A DNA stretch of 64,000 nucleotides from JAABRB01 sp041617635 (GTDB lineage: Bacteria; Pseudomonadota; Gammaproteobacteria; Burkholderiales; SG8-39), in NCBI GenBank assembly GCA_041617635.1, contig JBFJOO010000001.1, positions 1-64,000 of the forward strand, written 5' to 3'. Position numbers and translations under genes: made by a program. The notes beneath the pieces were generated by a model. It worked only from the letters and a program-made list of their open reading frames with translations. It had not been told where the DNA came from and did no database searches. The stretch's first letter is position 1. Every line of letters starts with the position of its first letter. Shown piece after piece: positions 32,125-40,605 of this stretch.

Positions 32125-33528
32125 ATGAATGACAAGCTGAGGATCGACGAGAAGGAAATCACGCAGGAGATGCTGCGCGATCAGGGCGAGGCGCTGCGGG
32201 TACCGGTCATCACGCCGCCCGTGCCGTATCCGATCGAGACCCTGGTTCCCGAGGTCCGTCAGCAGACGCCTGCGGTCGGCCAGCGCGCCACCCGGCCCGA
32301 CGGCCGCCTCCATGGGCTCGGCCAGACCAAGTACATCGATGACCTGACGTTTCCCGGGATGCTGCATGCCAAGATCAAGCGGGCCGGCATCGCGTCGGCG
32401 CTGATCAAGCGCATCGACACGAGCGAGGCCGAGGCGATGCCGGGCGTGATGGCGGTGCTCACCGGCCGCGAGATCCCGGTCAACTCCTTCGGCCCGTCGC
32501 TGCAGGACCAGCCGGTGCTCTGCGACGAGCGCGTGTTCCACGCCGGGGACGGCGTCGCGGCGGTCGCGGCCGTCACGGAACAGATCGCCCTCGAGGCGCT
32601 CGAGAAGATCAAGGTCGAGTACGAGCCGCTGACACCGATCCTCGATCCGCTCGAGGCGATGCGGGACGACGCCCCAAAGGTGCATCCGCCCGCGAGCAAC
32701 ATCTACGCGCACAAGATCATCAAGAAGGGCGACATCGAGAAGGGTTTCGCCGCCTCCGACCACGTCTTCCAGGCGCGCTTCTCCACCCAGATGGTCGAGC
32801 ACGTGCCGCTCGAGCCGCATGCGTCGATCGGGATGTGGGATTCCAACGGCCGCCTCACCGTCTACTCCAGCCTCGGCCGGATCACCCTCGGGCGCACCGA
32901 CATCGCGCGCACGCTCCGGCTGCCGATCAATCGGGTTCACGTCGTGGCCACGATCGTCGGCGGCAACTTCGGCGGCAAGAACGAGATCACCCAGGAGCCG
33001 GTCGTCGCGCTGCTCGCGAAGAAGACCGGTCGGCCGGTGAAGGCCGTCTACTCGCGCGGCGAGGAATTCACCTCCTCGACGACGCGGCATCCGATCATCA
33101 TGGACTACAAGACCGGCGTCTCGCGCGACGGCAAGATCCTCGCGCGGCAAGTGAAGCTCTACCTCGACGGCGGCGCCTACTGCTCGTGGAGCGAGACGAC
33201 GCTCGGCAAGGCGTGCATCCTGTCTCCCGGCCCGTACAACATCGAGAACGTCGAGGCCGAGGCGTTCGTGATCTACACGAACAAGACGGTGACCGGCGCC
33301 ATGCGCGGCTTCGGCGCGCCGCAGGTCTGCTTCGCCTACGAGTCGCACATGGACGACATCGCGAAGGCGCTCGGCATCGATCCGCTCGAGATCCGGCTGC
33401 GCAACGCCTTCGGCGAAGGCTCGATCAGCCCCACCGGCCAGGTCCTGCACAGCGTCGTCGTCAGGGAATCGCTCGAGCGGGCCGCCGAGCGTTACGGCTG
33501 GCAGGAGACGCGGGAGGCCCGCTCATGA
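32125..33528 (+). CDS. Molybdopterin-binding subunit, N-terminal half (split large subunit, NdhL-like)
   Basis: First of two genes that together make the large subunit of a xanthine oxidase-family hydroxylase. Its 467 aa (about 50 kDa) cover the hammerhead domain (about 75-190, RPDGRLHGLGQTKYIDDLTF) and the first molybdopterin-binding domain (about 200-455, TIVGGNFGGKNEITQEPVV, GAMRGFGAPQVCFAYESHMD). The RGFGAPQ form is that of xanthine/nicotinate-type enzymes, not CO dehydrogenase. It ends after ESLERAAERYGW, exactly at the domain border, with the next gene starting in its stop codon. It has an unusual 65-residue N-terminal extension before the hammerhead domain. Confidence 0.9.
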   Translation: MNDKLRIDEKEITQEMLRDQGEALRVPVITPPVPYPIETLVPEVRQQTPAVGQRATRPDGRLHGLGQTKYIDDLTFPGMLHAKIKRAGIASALIKRIDTSEAEAMPGVMAVLTGREIPVNSFGPSLQDQPVLCDERVFHAGDGVAAVAAVTEQIALEALEKIKVEYEPLTPILDPLEAMRDDAPKVHPPASNIYAHKIIKKGDIEKGFAASDHVFQARFSTQMVEHVPLEPHASIGMWDSNGRLTVYSSLGRITLGRTDIARTLRLPINRVHVVATIVGGNFGGKNEITQEPVVALLAKKTGRPVKAVYSRGEEFTSSTTRHPIIMDYKTGVSRDGKILARQVKLYLDGGAYCSWSETTLGKACILSPGPYNIENVEAEAFVIYTNKTVTGAMRGFGAPQVCFAYESHMDDIAKALGIDPLEIRLRNAFGEGSISPTGQVLHSVVVRESLERAAERYGWQETREARS

Positions 33529-34571
33529 AGCGGCGCGGGCGCGGCATCGCCTGCATGTGGTACCCGATCGGCTTCACGGTCGCAGCCAATCCCAGCGCGG
33601 CGACGGTGAAGGTGAACGAGGACGGCACCGCCACGCTGCTCACCGGCACCGTGGAGACCGGCCAGGGCTCGCTGACGGTACTCGCCCAGATCGCAGCCGA
33701 GGAGCTCGGCGTCGCGACCGAGGACATTCACGTGGTGTCGGCCGACACCGACGCGACGCCCATGGATACCGGCGCCATCGCGAGCCGCACCACCTACGTG
33801 ACCGGCAACGCGACTCGGCTCGCCGCCGAGAAGTGCAAGGCGATCCTCTTCAACGTGGCCGCGCCGATGCTCGGCGTGCGCCCGGATCAGCTCGAGGCGC
33901 GCGATCGCAAGATCCAGGTGAAGCGCTTTCCGCAGCGCCAGCTGCCCATCGCCGACGTCGCGCGCCACGCGCTCTTCGTCAAGGGCGAGCCGCCGATCGG
34001 CAGCGCCTCGTTCAACCCCCCGACCGTGGCGATGGATCCGGAGACCGGCCAGGGCCTGCCGTTCGCGACGTACGTCTACGCGACGCAGATCGCCGAGGTC
34101 GACGTCGACGACGAGACCGGCGAGGTCGAGGTCCTGCGCATCGTGGCTTCGCACGATTGCGGCACCGCCATCAACCCGATGCTCGTCGAAGGCCAGATCG
34201 AGGGCGGCATCTCCATGGGGATCGGCCTTGCCCTGCAGGAGGAGATCCTCTTCGACAAGGAAGGCCGGCAGATCAACCCGAACCTCACCAACTACATCAT
34301 GCCGACCAGCCTCGACATGCCGGAGATCGAGGTCGACATCGTGCCGAGCTACGACCCGACCGGCCCCTTCGGCGCGAAAGGCGTCGGCGAGCCCACGTCG
34401 GTGCCCACCGCCGCCGCCATCCTGAACGCGATCTACGACGCGGTCGGCGCGCGGGTCCACGCGCTGCCCGCCACCGCCGAGAAAGTCCGCGCGGCGATCA
34501 AGGCCGCCCGCGCAGAGGGCACCAAGCAACTCCCGGGCGCGCAGCGCGCGATCGCGGGCCCCGCCACGTAG
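33525..34571 (+). CDS. Molybdopterin-binding subunit, C-terminal half (split large subunit, NdhM-like)
   Basis: Second half of the split hydroxylase large subunit, 348 aa (about 37 kDa). It begins MKRRGRGIACMWYPIGFT, the normal start of the second molybdopterin domain, and contains TGTVETGQGSLTVLAQIAAE, SHDCGTAINPMLVEGQIEGG and the active-site Glu in GAKGVGEPTSVP. A good ribosome site GGGAGG (33512-33517) lies 7 bp before its ATG, inside the previous gene; the two overlap by ATGA. Sizes and order (FAD, FeS, 50 kDa, 37 kDa) resemble the four-subunit nicotinate dehydrogenase NdhFSLM of Eubacterium barkeri. Substrate remains unproven. The two products should form one subunit. Confidence 0.9.
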   Translation: MKRRGRGIACMWYPIGFTVAANPSAATVKVNEDGTATLLTGTVETGQGSLTVLAQIAAEELGVATEDIHVVSADTDATPMDTGAIASRTTYVTGNATRLAAEKCKAILFNVAAPMLGVRPDQLEARDRKIQVKRFPQRQLPIADVARHALFVKGEPPIGSASFNPPTVAMDPETGQGLPFATYVYATQIAEVDVDDETGEVEVLRIVASHDCGTAINPMLVEGQIEGGISMGIGLALQEEILFDKEGRQINPNLTNYIMPTSLDMPEIEVDIVPSYDPTGPFGAKGVGEPTSVPTAAAILNAIYDAVGARVHALPATAEKVRAAIKAARAEGTKQLPGAQRAIAGPAT

Positions 34572-34650
34572 CAGGGGCCCACGCATAGCGCCGGCGTGTC
34601 ACGGGGCAGCGGCCAATGGCTGGCTGGTGCATTTGGCCGCGCCCGCCGTC

Positions 34651-34711
34651 ATGGGTGGTTTGTGTGCGGGTAGTCGTGGGTTGACTGCCCGCCGCAAACC
34701 GGGTCACCCAT
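34651..34711. repeat. Large imperfect hairpin in convergent intergenic region
   Basis: Left arm ATGGGTGGTTTG then GCGGGTAGTC; right arm GACTGCCCGC then CAAACC and CACCCAT: a stem of some 25 bp with small bulges around a 7-base loop. Just downstream, GTTTGCGG (34719-34730) can pair instead with CCGCAAAC of the right arm, giving an alternative fold. Upstream is another pair, GCGGCCAA and TTGGCCGC, near 34612-34640. The region separates the tail ends of the hydroxylase and dioxygenase genes, so a bidirectional terminator or inserted repeat is likely. No T-run is present. Confidence 0.55.
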
Positions 34712-34799
34712 AGGCGGGCGTTTGCGGCCGTAGGCGCCGGACGGGCATGGCCGCTGACCCGCTCTCGCGCGGTCCTTTGAAACCGACGCCGAGGCGCTG

Positions 34800-35747
34800 T
34801 TACGGGATCGCGTGCGTGATGAACTCTTCCGGCACGGGCTCGCCCCACTGCGAGCTGAGCCCTTCGTCTGCCGCGAAAAGGTTCGGCTTGTTGTGGACGT
34901 TGAGCACGTCGCTGTCGGTCCAGTGCTCGTGCACGCGGCCCCAGGGGTCCTGCCAGTAGTCGTACACCTGGCTGCCGAGCACGTGCCGGCCGATGCCCCA
35001 CACGTGCTTGTACTTGCCGGCGCGCTTCAGGTGCTCGTGACCGAGCATCACGTCGTCGATGCTCTGCACCTCGAACGACAGGTGGTTGATTCCGACCTTC
35101 GGACCCTCGATGCACAGGAACACGTGATGATCGACGAAGGTCTCGCCCCGATCGCAGCGGTTGAACGTCGCGATGATGTTGTCTTTCGACCCGGCGTACA
35201 CCTCGTCGGAGCAGACGAAGCCGAACATCTCCCGGTACCACTTGGTCCGCTCCAGAGCGTTCTGCGTCATGATGACGCCGTGGGCGGCGCGCTTGACTTG
35301 CGAGGGCCCGCGCTCGAGCCGCATCAGCTCGCCGGCGCGGCGGAGCTTCGCGTCTCCCCAGTTGAGGACATTGCGGCGGGTCGGCAGCGGAGCGAGCTGC
35401 TGCATGCCGCAGATGACTTCCATCTGGTAGCCGTGCGGGTCGATAATGCGCACGCGCTTGCCGCCGCCGGGCTCGTCGATGTTCTCCACCCCGCTCGCGC
35501 CTGCGACCTTGGAGAACCTCTTCAGGTCATCCTCGCTCTCGACATAGAAGGCGAGACCGATGAACTTGGACGGCCCGAGGTGCGTCACGTGGAGATGGTG
35601 AGCGGGATCCGTGCCGCGCATGTAGAGCCGGTCCGCGGTTCGCTCCGAGCGGACCATGCCGAAGTTCGTGAGGAACTCCTCGGCCTCGTCGAGGCTGGGG
35701 GACTGCAGGCGCCCGTAGGCGATATCGGTGACTTTGATGACCGGCAT
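34800..35747 (-). CDS. Two-domain VOC-family extradiol dioxygenase-like protein
   Basis: A 315-aa protein of the vicinal oxygen chelate superfamily with two glyoxalase/bleomycin-type modules, as in catechol 2,3- and biphenyl-2,3-diol 1,2-dioxygenases. The iron ligands fit the second module: His156 (RAAHGVIMT), His222 (GINHLSFEV) and Glu274 (RVHEHW). It probably cleaves an aromatic or heteroaromatic diol ring with O2. The ATG at 35747 gives MPVIKVTDIAYGRL; a longer frame to 35819 adds no conserved sequence. It lies 80 bp after the ABC-importer ATPase on the same strand and may be read from that operon, and it faces the split hydroxylase, suggesting a shared pathway. Substrate unknown. Confidence 0.82.
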   Translation of the reverse strand: MPVIKVTDIAYGRLQSPSLDEAEEFLTNFGMVRSERTADRLYMRGTDPAHHLHVTHLGPSKFIGLAFYVESEDDLKRFSKVAGASGVENIDEPGGGKRVRIIDPHGYQMEVICGMQQLAPLPTRRNVLNWGDAKLRRAGELMRLERGPSQVKRAAHGVIMTQNALERTKWYREMFGFVCSDEVYAGSKDNIIATFNRCDRGETFVDHHVFLCIEGPKVGINHLSFEVQSIDDVMLGHEHLKRAGKYKHVWGIGRHVLGSQVYDYWQDPWGRVHEHWTDSDVLNVHNKPNLFAADEGLSSQWGEPVPEEFITHAIP

Positions 35748-35827
35748 GATCGACCTCGATTTCGATGGATTCTCTCTCCCGCCGGAAGCCTTGCAACGGC
35801 TCCGCGCAAGAGGAATCAATTATAAGA

Positions 35828-36937
35828 TCAAGCGGCGGCCGGTCCGGAACGGATCCGGTGCCCGTCGGACCCGAACAGGCAGATCTGGTCGCGCGCCAGG
35901 GTCAATCCGAGCTGGACGCCCGAATCGAGCTCGGCGAGCGCCATGCTGTCGCTGACCGTCACGAACGGGCGTTCCATTCCGACATCGAAATAGAGCAGCG
36001 TCTCCTTGCCGAGCGGCTCGACCAGCCGGACCGGCAGCTGCATGTCGCTCGTCGCGCCGTTTCCGGGCGGCACGGCACTGATGTGCTCCGGGCGAATGCC
36101 GAGCGTGACGGGGCCCGCCGGCACGCCGTTGAATCGGTCCGGCAGCGGCACCGCGAAACCGGAAGACGCCCGGAAGCGCAGCGCGCCGGACTCTCGGATG
36201 ACCTCGCCCGCGAGCAGGTTCATCGAGGGCGACCCGAAGAAATCGGCGACGAAGCTGTTCACCGGGTTCGAGTAGATCTCCATCGGCGAGCCCATCTGCT
36301 CGATCTCCCCGCCGCGCATGACCACGATCCGGTCGGCGAGCGTCATCGCCTCCTCCTGGTCGTGGGTGACGAAAATGAACGTGCGCTTGAGCGCCTGATG
36401 CAGGCGGTCGCATTCCGCGCGCAGCTCGCGCCGCAGCTTGGCGTCGAGGCTGGAGAGCGGCTCGTCCAGCAAAAAGGTCGACGGGTGGGTCACCAGCGTG
36501 CGCGCCAGCGCGACGCGCTGCGATTCGCCGCCCGAGCACTGGCCGGGCATCTTGTTCAGCAGGTGCGTGAGCCGCACCATCTCGGCCACTTCCTGGACCT
36601 GCCGGGCCCGCTCGGCGGGCGGCACCTTTTTCATCCGCAGCCCGAACTCGATGTTCTGCGCGACGGTCTTGTGCGGGAACAGCGCATGGCTCTGGAACAC
36701 CATGCCCAGGCCCCGATCGCGCGGCTCGAGGTCGTTGACCACCCGACCGTCGATGCGGATCTCGCCCGCGGTCGGATCCTCGAATCCCGCGATCATCCTG
36801 AGGGTGGTCGTCTTCCCGCATCCCGACGGTCCGACGAAGACCACGAACTCGCCGTCCTCGATCGTGACGTTGATGTCCTTCACCGCGGCAAGCGCGCCGT
36901 ATTCCTTGCGCAGGTTGACGAGTTCGATGCGCGCCAC
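35828..36937 (-). CDS. ABC importer ATP-binding protein, MalK/UgpC type
   Basis: ATPase of a CUT1-type importer, 369 aa with a GTG start (MARIELVNLRKEYG) preceded by a strong GGAGGT 5 bp upstream. Walker A GPSGCGKTTT (about 36-45), Q-loop VFQSHALFPHKTV, signature CSGGESQR (Cys in place of the usual Leu), Walker B FLLDEPLSSLDA and H-loop FVTHDQEEA are present. The C-terminal 130 residues form the OB/TOBE domain typical of MalK/UgpC (LGIRPEHIS). It follows the second permease gene by 2 bp and completes a binding protein-permease-permease-ATPase operon. Confidence 0.94.
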   Translation of the reverse strand: MARIELVNLRKEYGALAAVKDINVTIEDGEFVVFVGPSGCGKTTTLRMIAGFEDPTAGEIRIDGRVVNDLEPRDRGLGMVFQSHALFPHKTVAQNIEFGLRMKKVPPAERARQVQEVAEMVRLTHLLNKMPGQCSGGESQRVALARTLVTHPSTFLLDEPLSSLDAKLRRELRAECDRLHQALKRTFIFVTHDQEEAMTLADRIVVMRGGEIEQMGSPMEIYSNPVNSFVADFFGSPSMNLLAGEVIRESGALRFRASSGFAVPLPDRFNGVPAGPVTLGIRPEHISAVPPGNGATSDMQLPVRLVEPLGKETLLYFDVGMERPFVTVSDSMALAELDSGVQLGLTLARDQICLFGSDGHRIRSGPAAA

Positions 36938-36939
36938 TG

Positions 36940-37818
36940 CTACCTCCGGATCATGCCAAAACTGAACCCGCGAGCGAGGTGCTTGCGGATGATGAGGCCG
37001 ATGATGATGAGCGGGATGGTGATCCCGACCGAGAGCGCGGCCTGTCGCCCGTAGACGCGTCCTTCCGTGGATCCCTGGTACTTGGAAAGTTCGATCGGAA
37101 GGGTCACCACCTCCGTCTTGGCCAGGAGGAGCGCAAGCAGATACTCGCTCCAGGTGAGAATCAGGATGAACAGGAACGTGGCCACGAAACCTGAGCGCAC
37201 AAGCGGGAACACCACCTCGAACAGCGTGCGCCAGCGTGGCGCGCCGAGGATCTCGGCGGCCTGCTCGACCTCGCGCGGCACCTCGTCGATGAAGCTCTTG
37301 AGCATCCACACCGCGTAAGGGAGGCTGGTGAGGAAGTAGATCAGGATGAGCCCGAATGCCGTGTCGAGGAGGCCGAGAACCGAGTAATAGAGGGAGAGCG
37401 GCGCGACGATCACGATCGGCGGAATCATGCGCAGCATCAGGAGCTGGAACATCCGCACCTCGGACAGGACTTTGTAGCGCGACACGCCGTAGGCGATGAC
37501 ACCGCCGTACACCACGGCGAGGGTCGTCGCGCTGAACGCGATCAGGAGACTGTTGCCCATGGCGAACCACGGGCGCTGCGCGGAGATGATGTACTGCGCC
37601 GTCGCAACCTCCTGGCGACCGGTCCACACGTCCAGGTAATTGGCGATGGTCCAGGGATCCGGAATGTAGACCGTCGGCCACGCGAACCATTGCTCGCTCG
37701 GCTTGAACGACGTGCTGACCATCCAGTAGAGCGGGAACGCCACGATGAGCGCCCACACCGTCAGGATCGTGTAGCGCACGATCGCCGCGATCCGGTTCTT
37801 CTGCGACTTGGTCATCAT
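36940..37818 (-). CDS. ABC importer permease, MalG/UgpE type
   Basis: Inner-membrane permease of 292 aa with six helices. The coupling (EAA) loop is EQAAEILGAPRWRTLFEVVF, followed by PLVRSGF. The N-terminus TILTVWALIVAFPLYWMVST followed by SFKPSEQ is characteristic of CUT1 second permeases. Lies 22 bp after the other permease gene and 2 bp before the ATPase gene. The substrate of the transporter cannot be told from the permease; relatives carry sugars, glycerol phosphate or polyols. Confidence 0.93.
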   Translation of the reverse strand: MMTKSQKNRIAAIVRYTILTVWALIVAFPLYWMVSTSFKPSEQWFAWPTVYIPDPWTIANYLDVWTGRQEVATAQYIISAQRPWFAMGNSLLIAFSATTLAVVYGGVIAYGVSRYKVLSEVRMFQLLMLRMIPPIVIVAPLSLYYSVLGLLDTAFGLILIYFLTSLPYAVWMLKSFIDEVPREVEQAAEILGAPRWRTLFEVVFPLVRSGFVATFLFILILTWSEYLLALLLAKTEVVTLPIELSKYQGSTEGRVYGRQAALSVGITIPLIIIGLIIRKHLARGFSFGMIRR

Positions 37819-37840
37819 CGGTCGTACCCCAGTCTCATGC

Positions 37841-38818
37841 TCAGGCGCCGCGGGGCGCTGCGACGTACATCGCGTCGATGGCGTGCTTCTCGCGGCGCAG
37901 CAGCCGGATCGCGACGAGCACGATGACGATCATCAGCATCATCGCGACATACGAAAGCGCCGCGCCCTTGGACACCTGGAAGTACTGCCAGGTGGTGAGG
38001 AAGATGTACACCGGGATCGTCTCCGTGGCGCTGCCCGGACCGCCCTGGAAGAGTGCCCAGATCTTCGGGAACTCCGCCATCGCCTCCAGAAACCGCAGGA
38101 TCAGCGCCAGGAAGATCACCGGTCGCAGCAGCGGCAGCTGCACCTCCCAGAAGATGCGCCACGACGAAGCGCCGAGAATGCGCGCCGCTTCGATCGGTTC
38201 CTTGGGGAGCGCGGAAAAGCCGGCGAGCATGATGATGAAGGAGAACGGCGTCCAGTTCCAGATCTCGAGCAGCATCACGCTCGTCAGCGCAATTTCGGGA
38301 TTGGTGAGCCACGGAACCTTGTCCTCGACGCCACTGATGCGGCTGATCATGTCGTTGACCGGACCGGTGTCATACAGCAGCATCTCGGCGGTGTACGCCA
38401 CGACGATCGGCACCGTCAGCATCGGAATGATAAACAGGATGTAGAAGAGCGCCTGGCCGCGGAACGGCTTGTACATCAGGTAGGCCAGCCCGAAGCCGAG
38501 CAAAAAGCAGCCGATCGTCGATCCGAGCGCGAAAGCGAGCGAGCGCAGGATCGCCCAACCGAAGCGGGGGTCGGTGAGGACCTCCTGGAAGATGTCCAGT
38601 CCAATCCACTCCGCGTCCTGCCAGGACCCGAGATAGACCGACCACTGGTGGAACGAGAAGTAGAGTTGCAGGAGCAGGACAGGAAGCAGGACGCCGCCGA
38701 ACAGCGCGATCAGCGGCACGAGGATCGCCCACTTGAAGCGCCTGACTCCGCGCGCACGCGAGGCCTCGCGTGTTGCGGCGGGCGCGACCGATCCGGGAAT
38801 GGCGACGACGCTGGACAT
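37841..38818 (-). CDS. ABC importer permease, MalF/UgpA type
   Basis: Inner-membrane permease of 325 aa with six helices and a cytoplasmic N-terminus of about 28 residues. The periplasmic loop after helix 1 (LYFSFHQWSVYLGSW) and the EAA loop EPIEAARILGASSWRIFWEV are those of CUT1 first permeases. It pairs with the permease encoded 22 bp downstream. The binding-protein gene ends 76 bp upstream. Confidence 0.93.
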   Translation of the reverse strand: MSSVVAIPGSVAPAATREASRARGVRRFKWAILVPLIALFGGVLLPVLLLQLYFSFHQWSVYLGSWQDAEWIGLDIFQEVLTDPRFGWAILRSLAFALGSTIGCFLLGFGLAYLMYKPFRGQALFYILFIIPMLTVPIVVAYTAEMLLYDTGPVNDMISRISGVEDKVPWLTNPEIALTSVMLLEIWNWTPFSFIIMLAGFSALPKEPIEAARILGASSWRIFWEVQLPLLRPVIFLALILRFLEAMAEFPKIWALFQGGPGSATETIPVYIFLTTWQYFQVSKGAALSYVAMMLMIVIVLVAIRLLRREKHAIDAMYVAAPRGA

Positions 38819-38894
38819 GTCGGGAACGATATCGCGGCCGGCGGGCGTTCTGGCGCGCCCGCGCGGCCGCGATTCCTGTCTCAGTCCGATCCGA

Positions 38895-40340
38895 TCAGGA
38901 CATCTTGGGCTTGTCGATCTTGGGCATCAGATCCTTGTAGGTCGCGAGTTCCTCCTGGAGCTTCTTCGTGCCGATGCGCTTCACGATCTTCGCCCACTCG
39001 TTCTCGACGTTCGGCAGCACTTCGGACGCCTTGCGCTGGCCCACGTACGCCTCGGACAGGTGCTTGCCGAGCTGATCCTGGAACTCGAGATAGCCGGTGA
39101 GATAGATCGGCGGGCAGGCGACCTGCAGGCACTGCTCGACCGCTTTCAGTCCGTCCTTCGTGTAGGCCGCCTCGACCCCCGGATCCGTCATGTTGCTCTT
39201 GTGCCACGCGTCGTGGAAGGTGTTGACGTTGTCGCCGACGTATTGATTCGCCGATTTCGCCGTCCCCCACCACAGCGCCAGGTAGGCCGCCGCCTCCTTG
39301 CGCGGGCTGTACTTGTTCACATGAATGGCGGCGATCGGCGAGGAGATCGTGCGAACAATGGTCTTGCCATCGACGGTGGCGGCGGGTGGCGTGCCGTACA
39401 GCCACTTGCCGGCGGTCTTGGATTTCTGCTGGTTCTCCGCGAGCTTGACGATTCCGTCCCAGTACTGGCACGAGACCGCATGCCCGCCGACGATCCGCGG
39501 AATCATCTGTGGTGTGCCCCAGCCCGGCGACTCGGGGTGCGCGACGGACTTCTCGCGCAGGTAGATCTCGAGCGCCCGGTTTCCGGCCGGCGTGTTGAGC
39601 GTCGGCTTCATGCCGTCGTCGAACGGGAAGCCGCCGTGCGCGTAGAGATACATGAGGTACCACGTGACGCCGTTCGCGCGGTTGCGCAGGTTCGCCGAGC
39701 CCCAGATGCCTTTGTCGGGGTTGTGGAAAAACTGCATGATCTGGAAGTCGTCGTCCCAGGTCTCCGGCATCTTGAGCGGCTTCCCGTACTTGTCCGCGTA
39801 GCGCTTCTGGCTGTCGGGGTCCTCCAGGAGATCCTTGCGCATGAATTGGTTGTGGACGTTGCCGTCGGTCGGAATGGCGTAGGTCTGGCCCTTGTAAGTC
39901 ATCAGCTTCGCGTAATCGCCGACCGCATCGATCTTGAAGCCGGCCTTCTTCATGTAGGGATCGAGCGGCTCGAGCAGCCCCGCCGAGGCGAGCGACGGGA
40001 TCATTCCCGCGTCGACGTGGAAGAAATCGAACTGCGGCGAGCGCGACAGCGCCTCCGCCATCGCGCGTTGCGGGATGTCGAAGATCGAGATGTCCTGGAT
40101 GTTGCCGACGCCGATGCCGCTCAGCTTGCGGAAGTCCTCCATCGAGGGCTGCATCGGGATGTAGTAGTTCGACCAGATCATCCCGGTCACGTCGGTCTTG
40201 CCGAGGCTCTTGGCCGCTGCAACGATGCGGTCGTTCTCGGCCTGCGCAAGAGCCCTCGGCGCGAAAGGCAGCGTGCTGAGCACGGACAGGCCGACTCCGC
40301 CTTTGATGAACTCGCGCCGGGAAAAGCGTGCTTTGGTCAT
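38895..40340 (-). CDS. ABC importer extracellular solute-binding protein (Tat-exported)
   Basis: Periplasmic binding protein of 481 aa, family 1 (sugar-type). The signal peptide carries a twin-arginine motif, SRREFIKGG, then a hydrophobic stretch and APRALA, so it is probably exported folded. The mature protein has segments usual for the family such as YAIPTDGNVHNQFMRKDLL and GGHAVSCQYWDGIVKLAEN. First gene of the importer operon; a sigma-70-like promoter with an operator-like repeat lies upstream (40437-40485). Ligand unknown: location between a CocE-like hydrolase and an extradiol-type dioxygenase hints at something other than a simple sugar. Confidence 0.92.
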   Translation of the reverse strand: MTKARFSRREFIKGGVGLSVLSTLPFAPRALAQAENDRIVAAAKSLGKTDVTGMIWSNYYIPMQPSMEDFRKLSGIGVGNIQDISIFDIPQRAMAEALSRSPQFDFFHVDAGMIPSLASAGLLEPLDPYMKKAGFKIDAVGDYAKLMTYKGQTYAIPTDGNVHNQFMRKDLLEDPDSQKRYADKYGKPLKMPETWDDDFQIMQFFHNPDKGIWGSANLRNRANGVTWYLMYLYAHGGFPFDDGMKPTLNTPAGNRALEIYLREKSVAHPESPGWGTPQMIPRIVGGHAVSCQYWDGIVKLAENQQKSKTAGKWLYGTPPAATVDGKTIVRTISSPIAAIHVNKYSPRKEAAAYLALWWGTAKSANQYVGDNVNTFHDAWHKSNMTDPGVEAAYTKDGLKAVEQCLQVACPPIYLTGYLEFQDQLGKHLSEAYVGQRKASEVLPNVENEWAKIVKRIGTKKLQEELATYKDLMPKIDKPKMS

Positions 40341-40436
40341 GGTCTCCTCCTCCTGATTGGAGTGCGATTGCCCTATTCAAATTCGCCCGCGACCGCGGAC
40401 GAACATTTCGCGGACGTTAACGCCCGGATATTCTAG

Positions 40437-40485
40437 ATTGTTTCCAATTTGTTTCCATTTAGTCAGCCGCCCCCTCCATTGTCAA
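40437..40485 (-). promoter_or_regulatory. Promoter and operator-like direct repeat of the ABC importer operon
   Basis: On the minus strand: a perfect -35 TTGACA (40485-40480), 18-bp spacer, and a weak -10 TAAATG (40461-40456). Immediately after and overlapping it is a direct repeat, TGGAAACAAAT then TGGAAACAAT (40457-40437), with an 11-bp period, i.e. one helical turn. It would cover the transcription start near 40449, so a repressor is the simplest reading. No regulator gene is adjacent. Confidence 0.45.
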
Positions 40486-40605
40486 GCGGCGGTCGAGGTA
40501 TCCGATAAGGCGAGTGGGACGGCGGCAGTCCGATCGATCGCATTCGACTGTGCGATGCAGCAAACGTTGCCTGACGGGCGCCTGACGAACATTTGCCAAA
40601 CCTCG

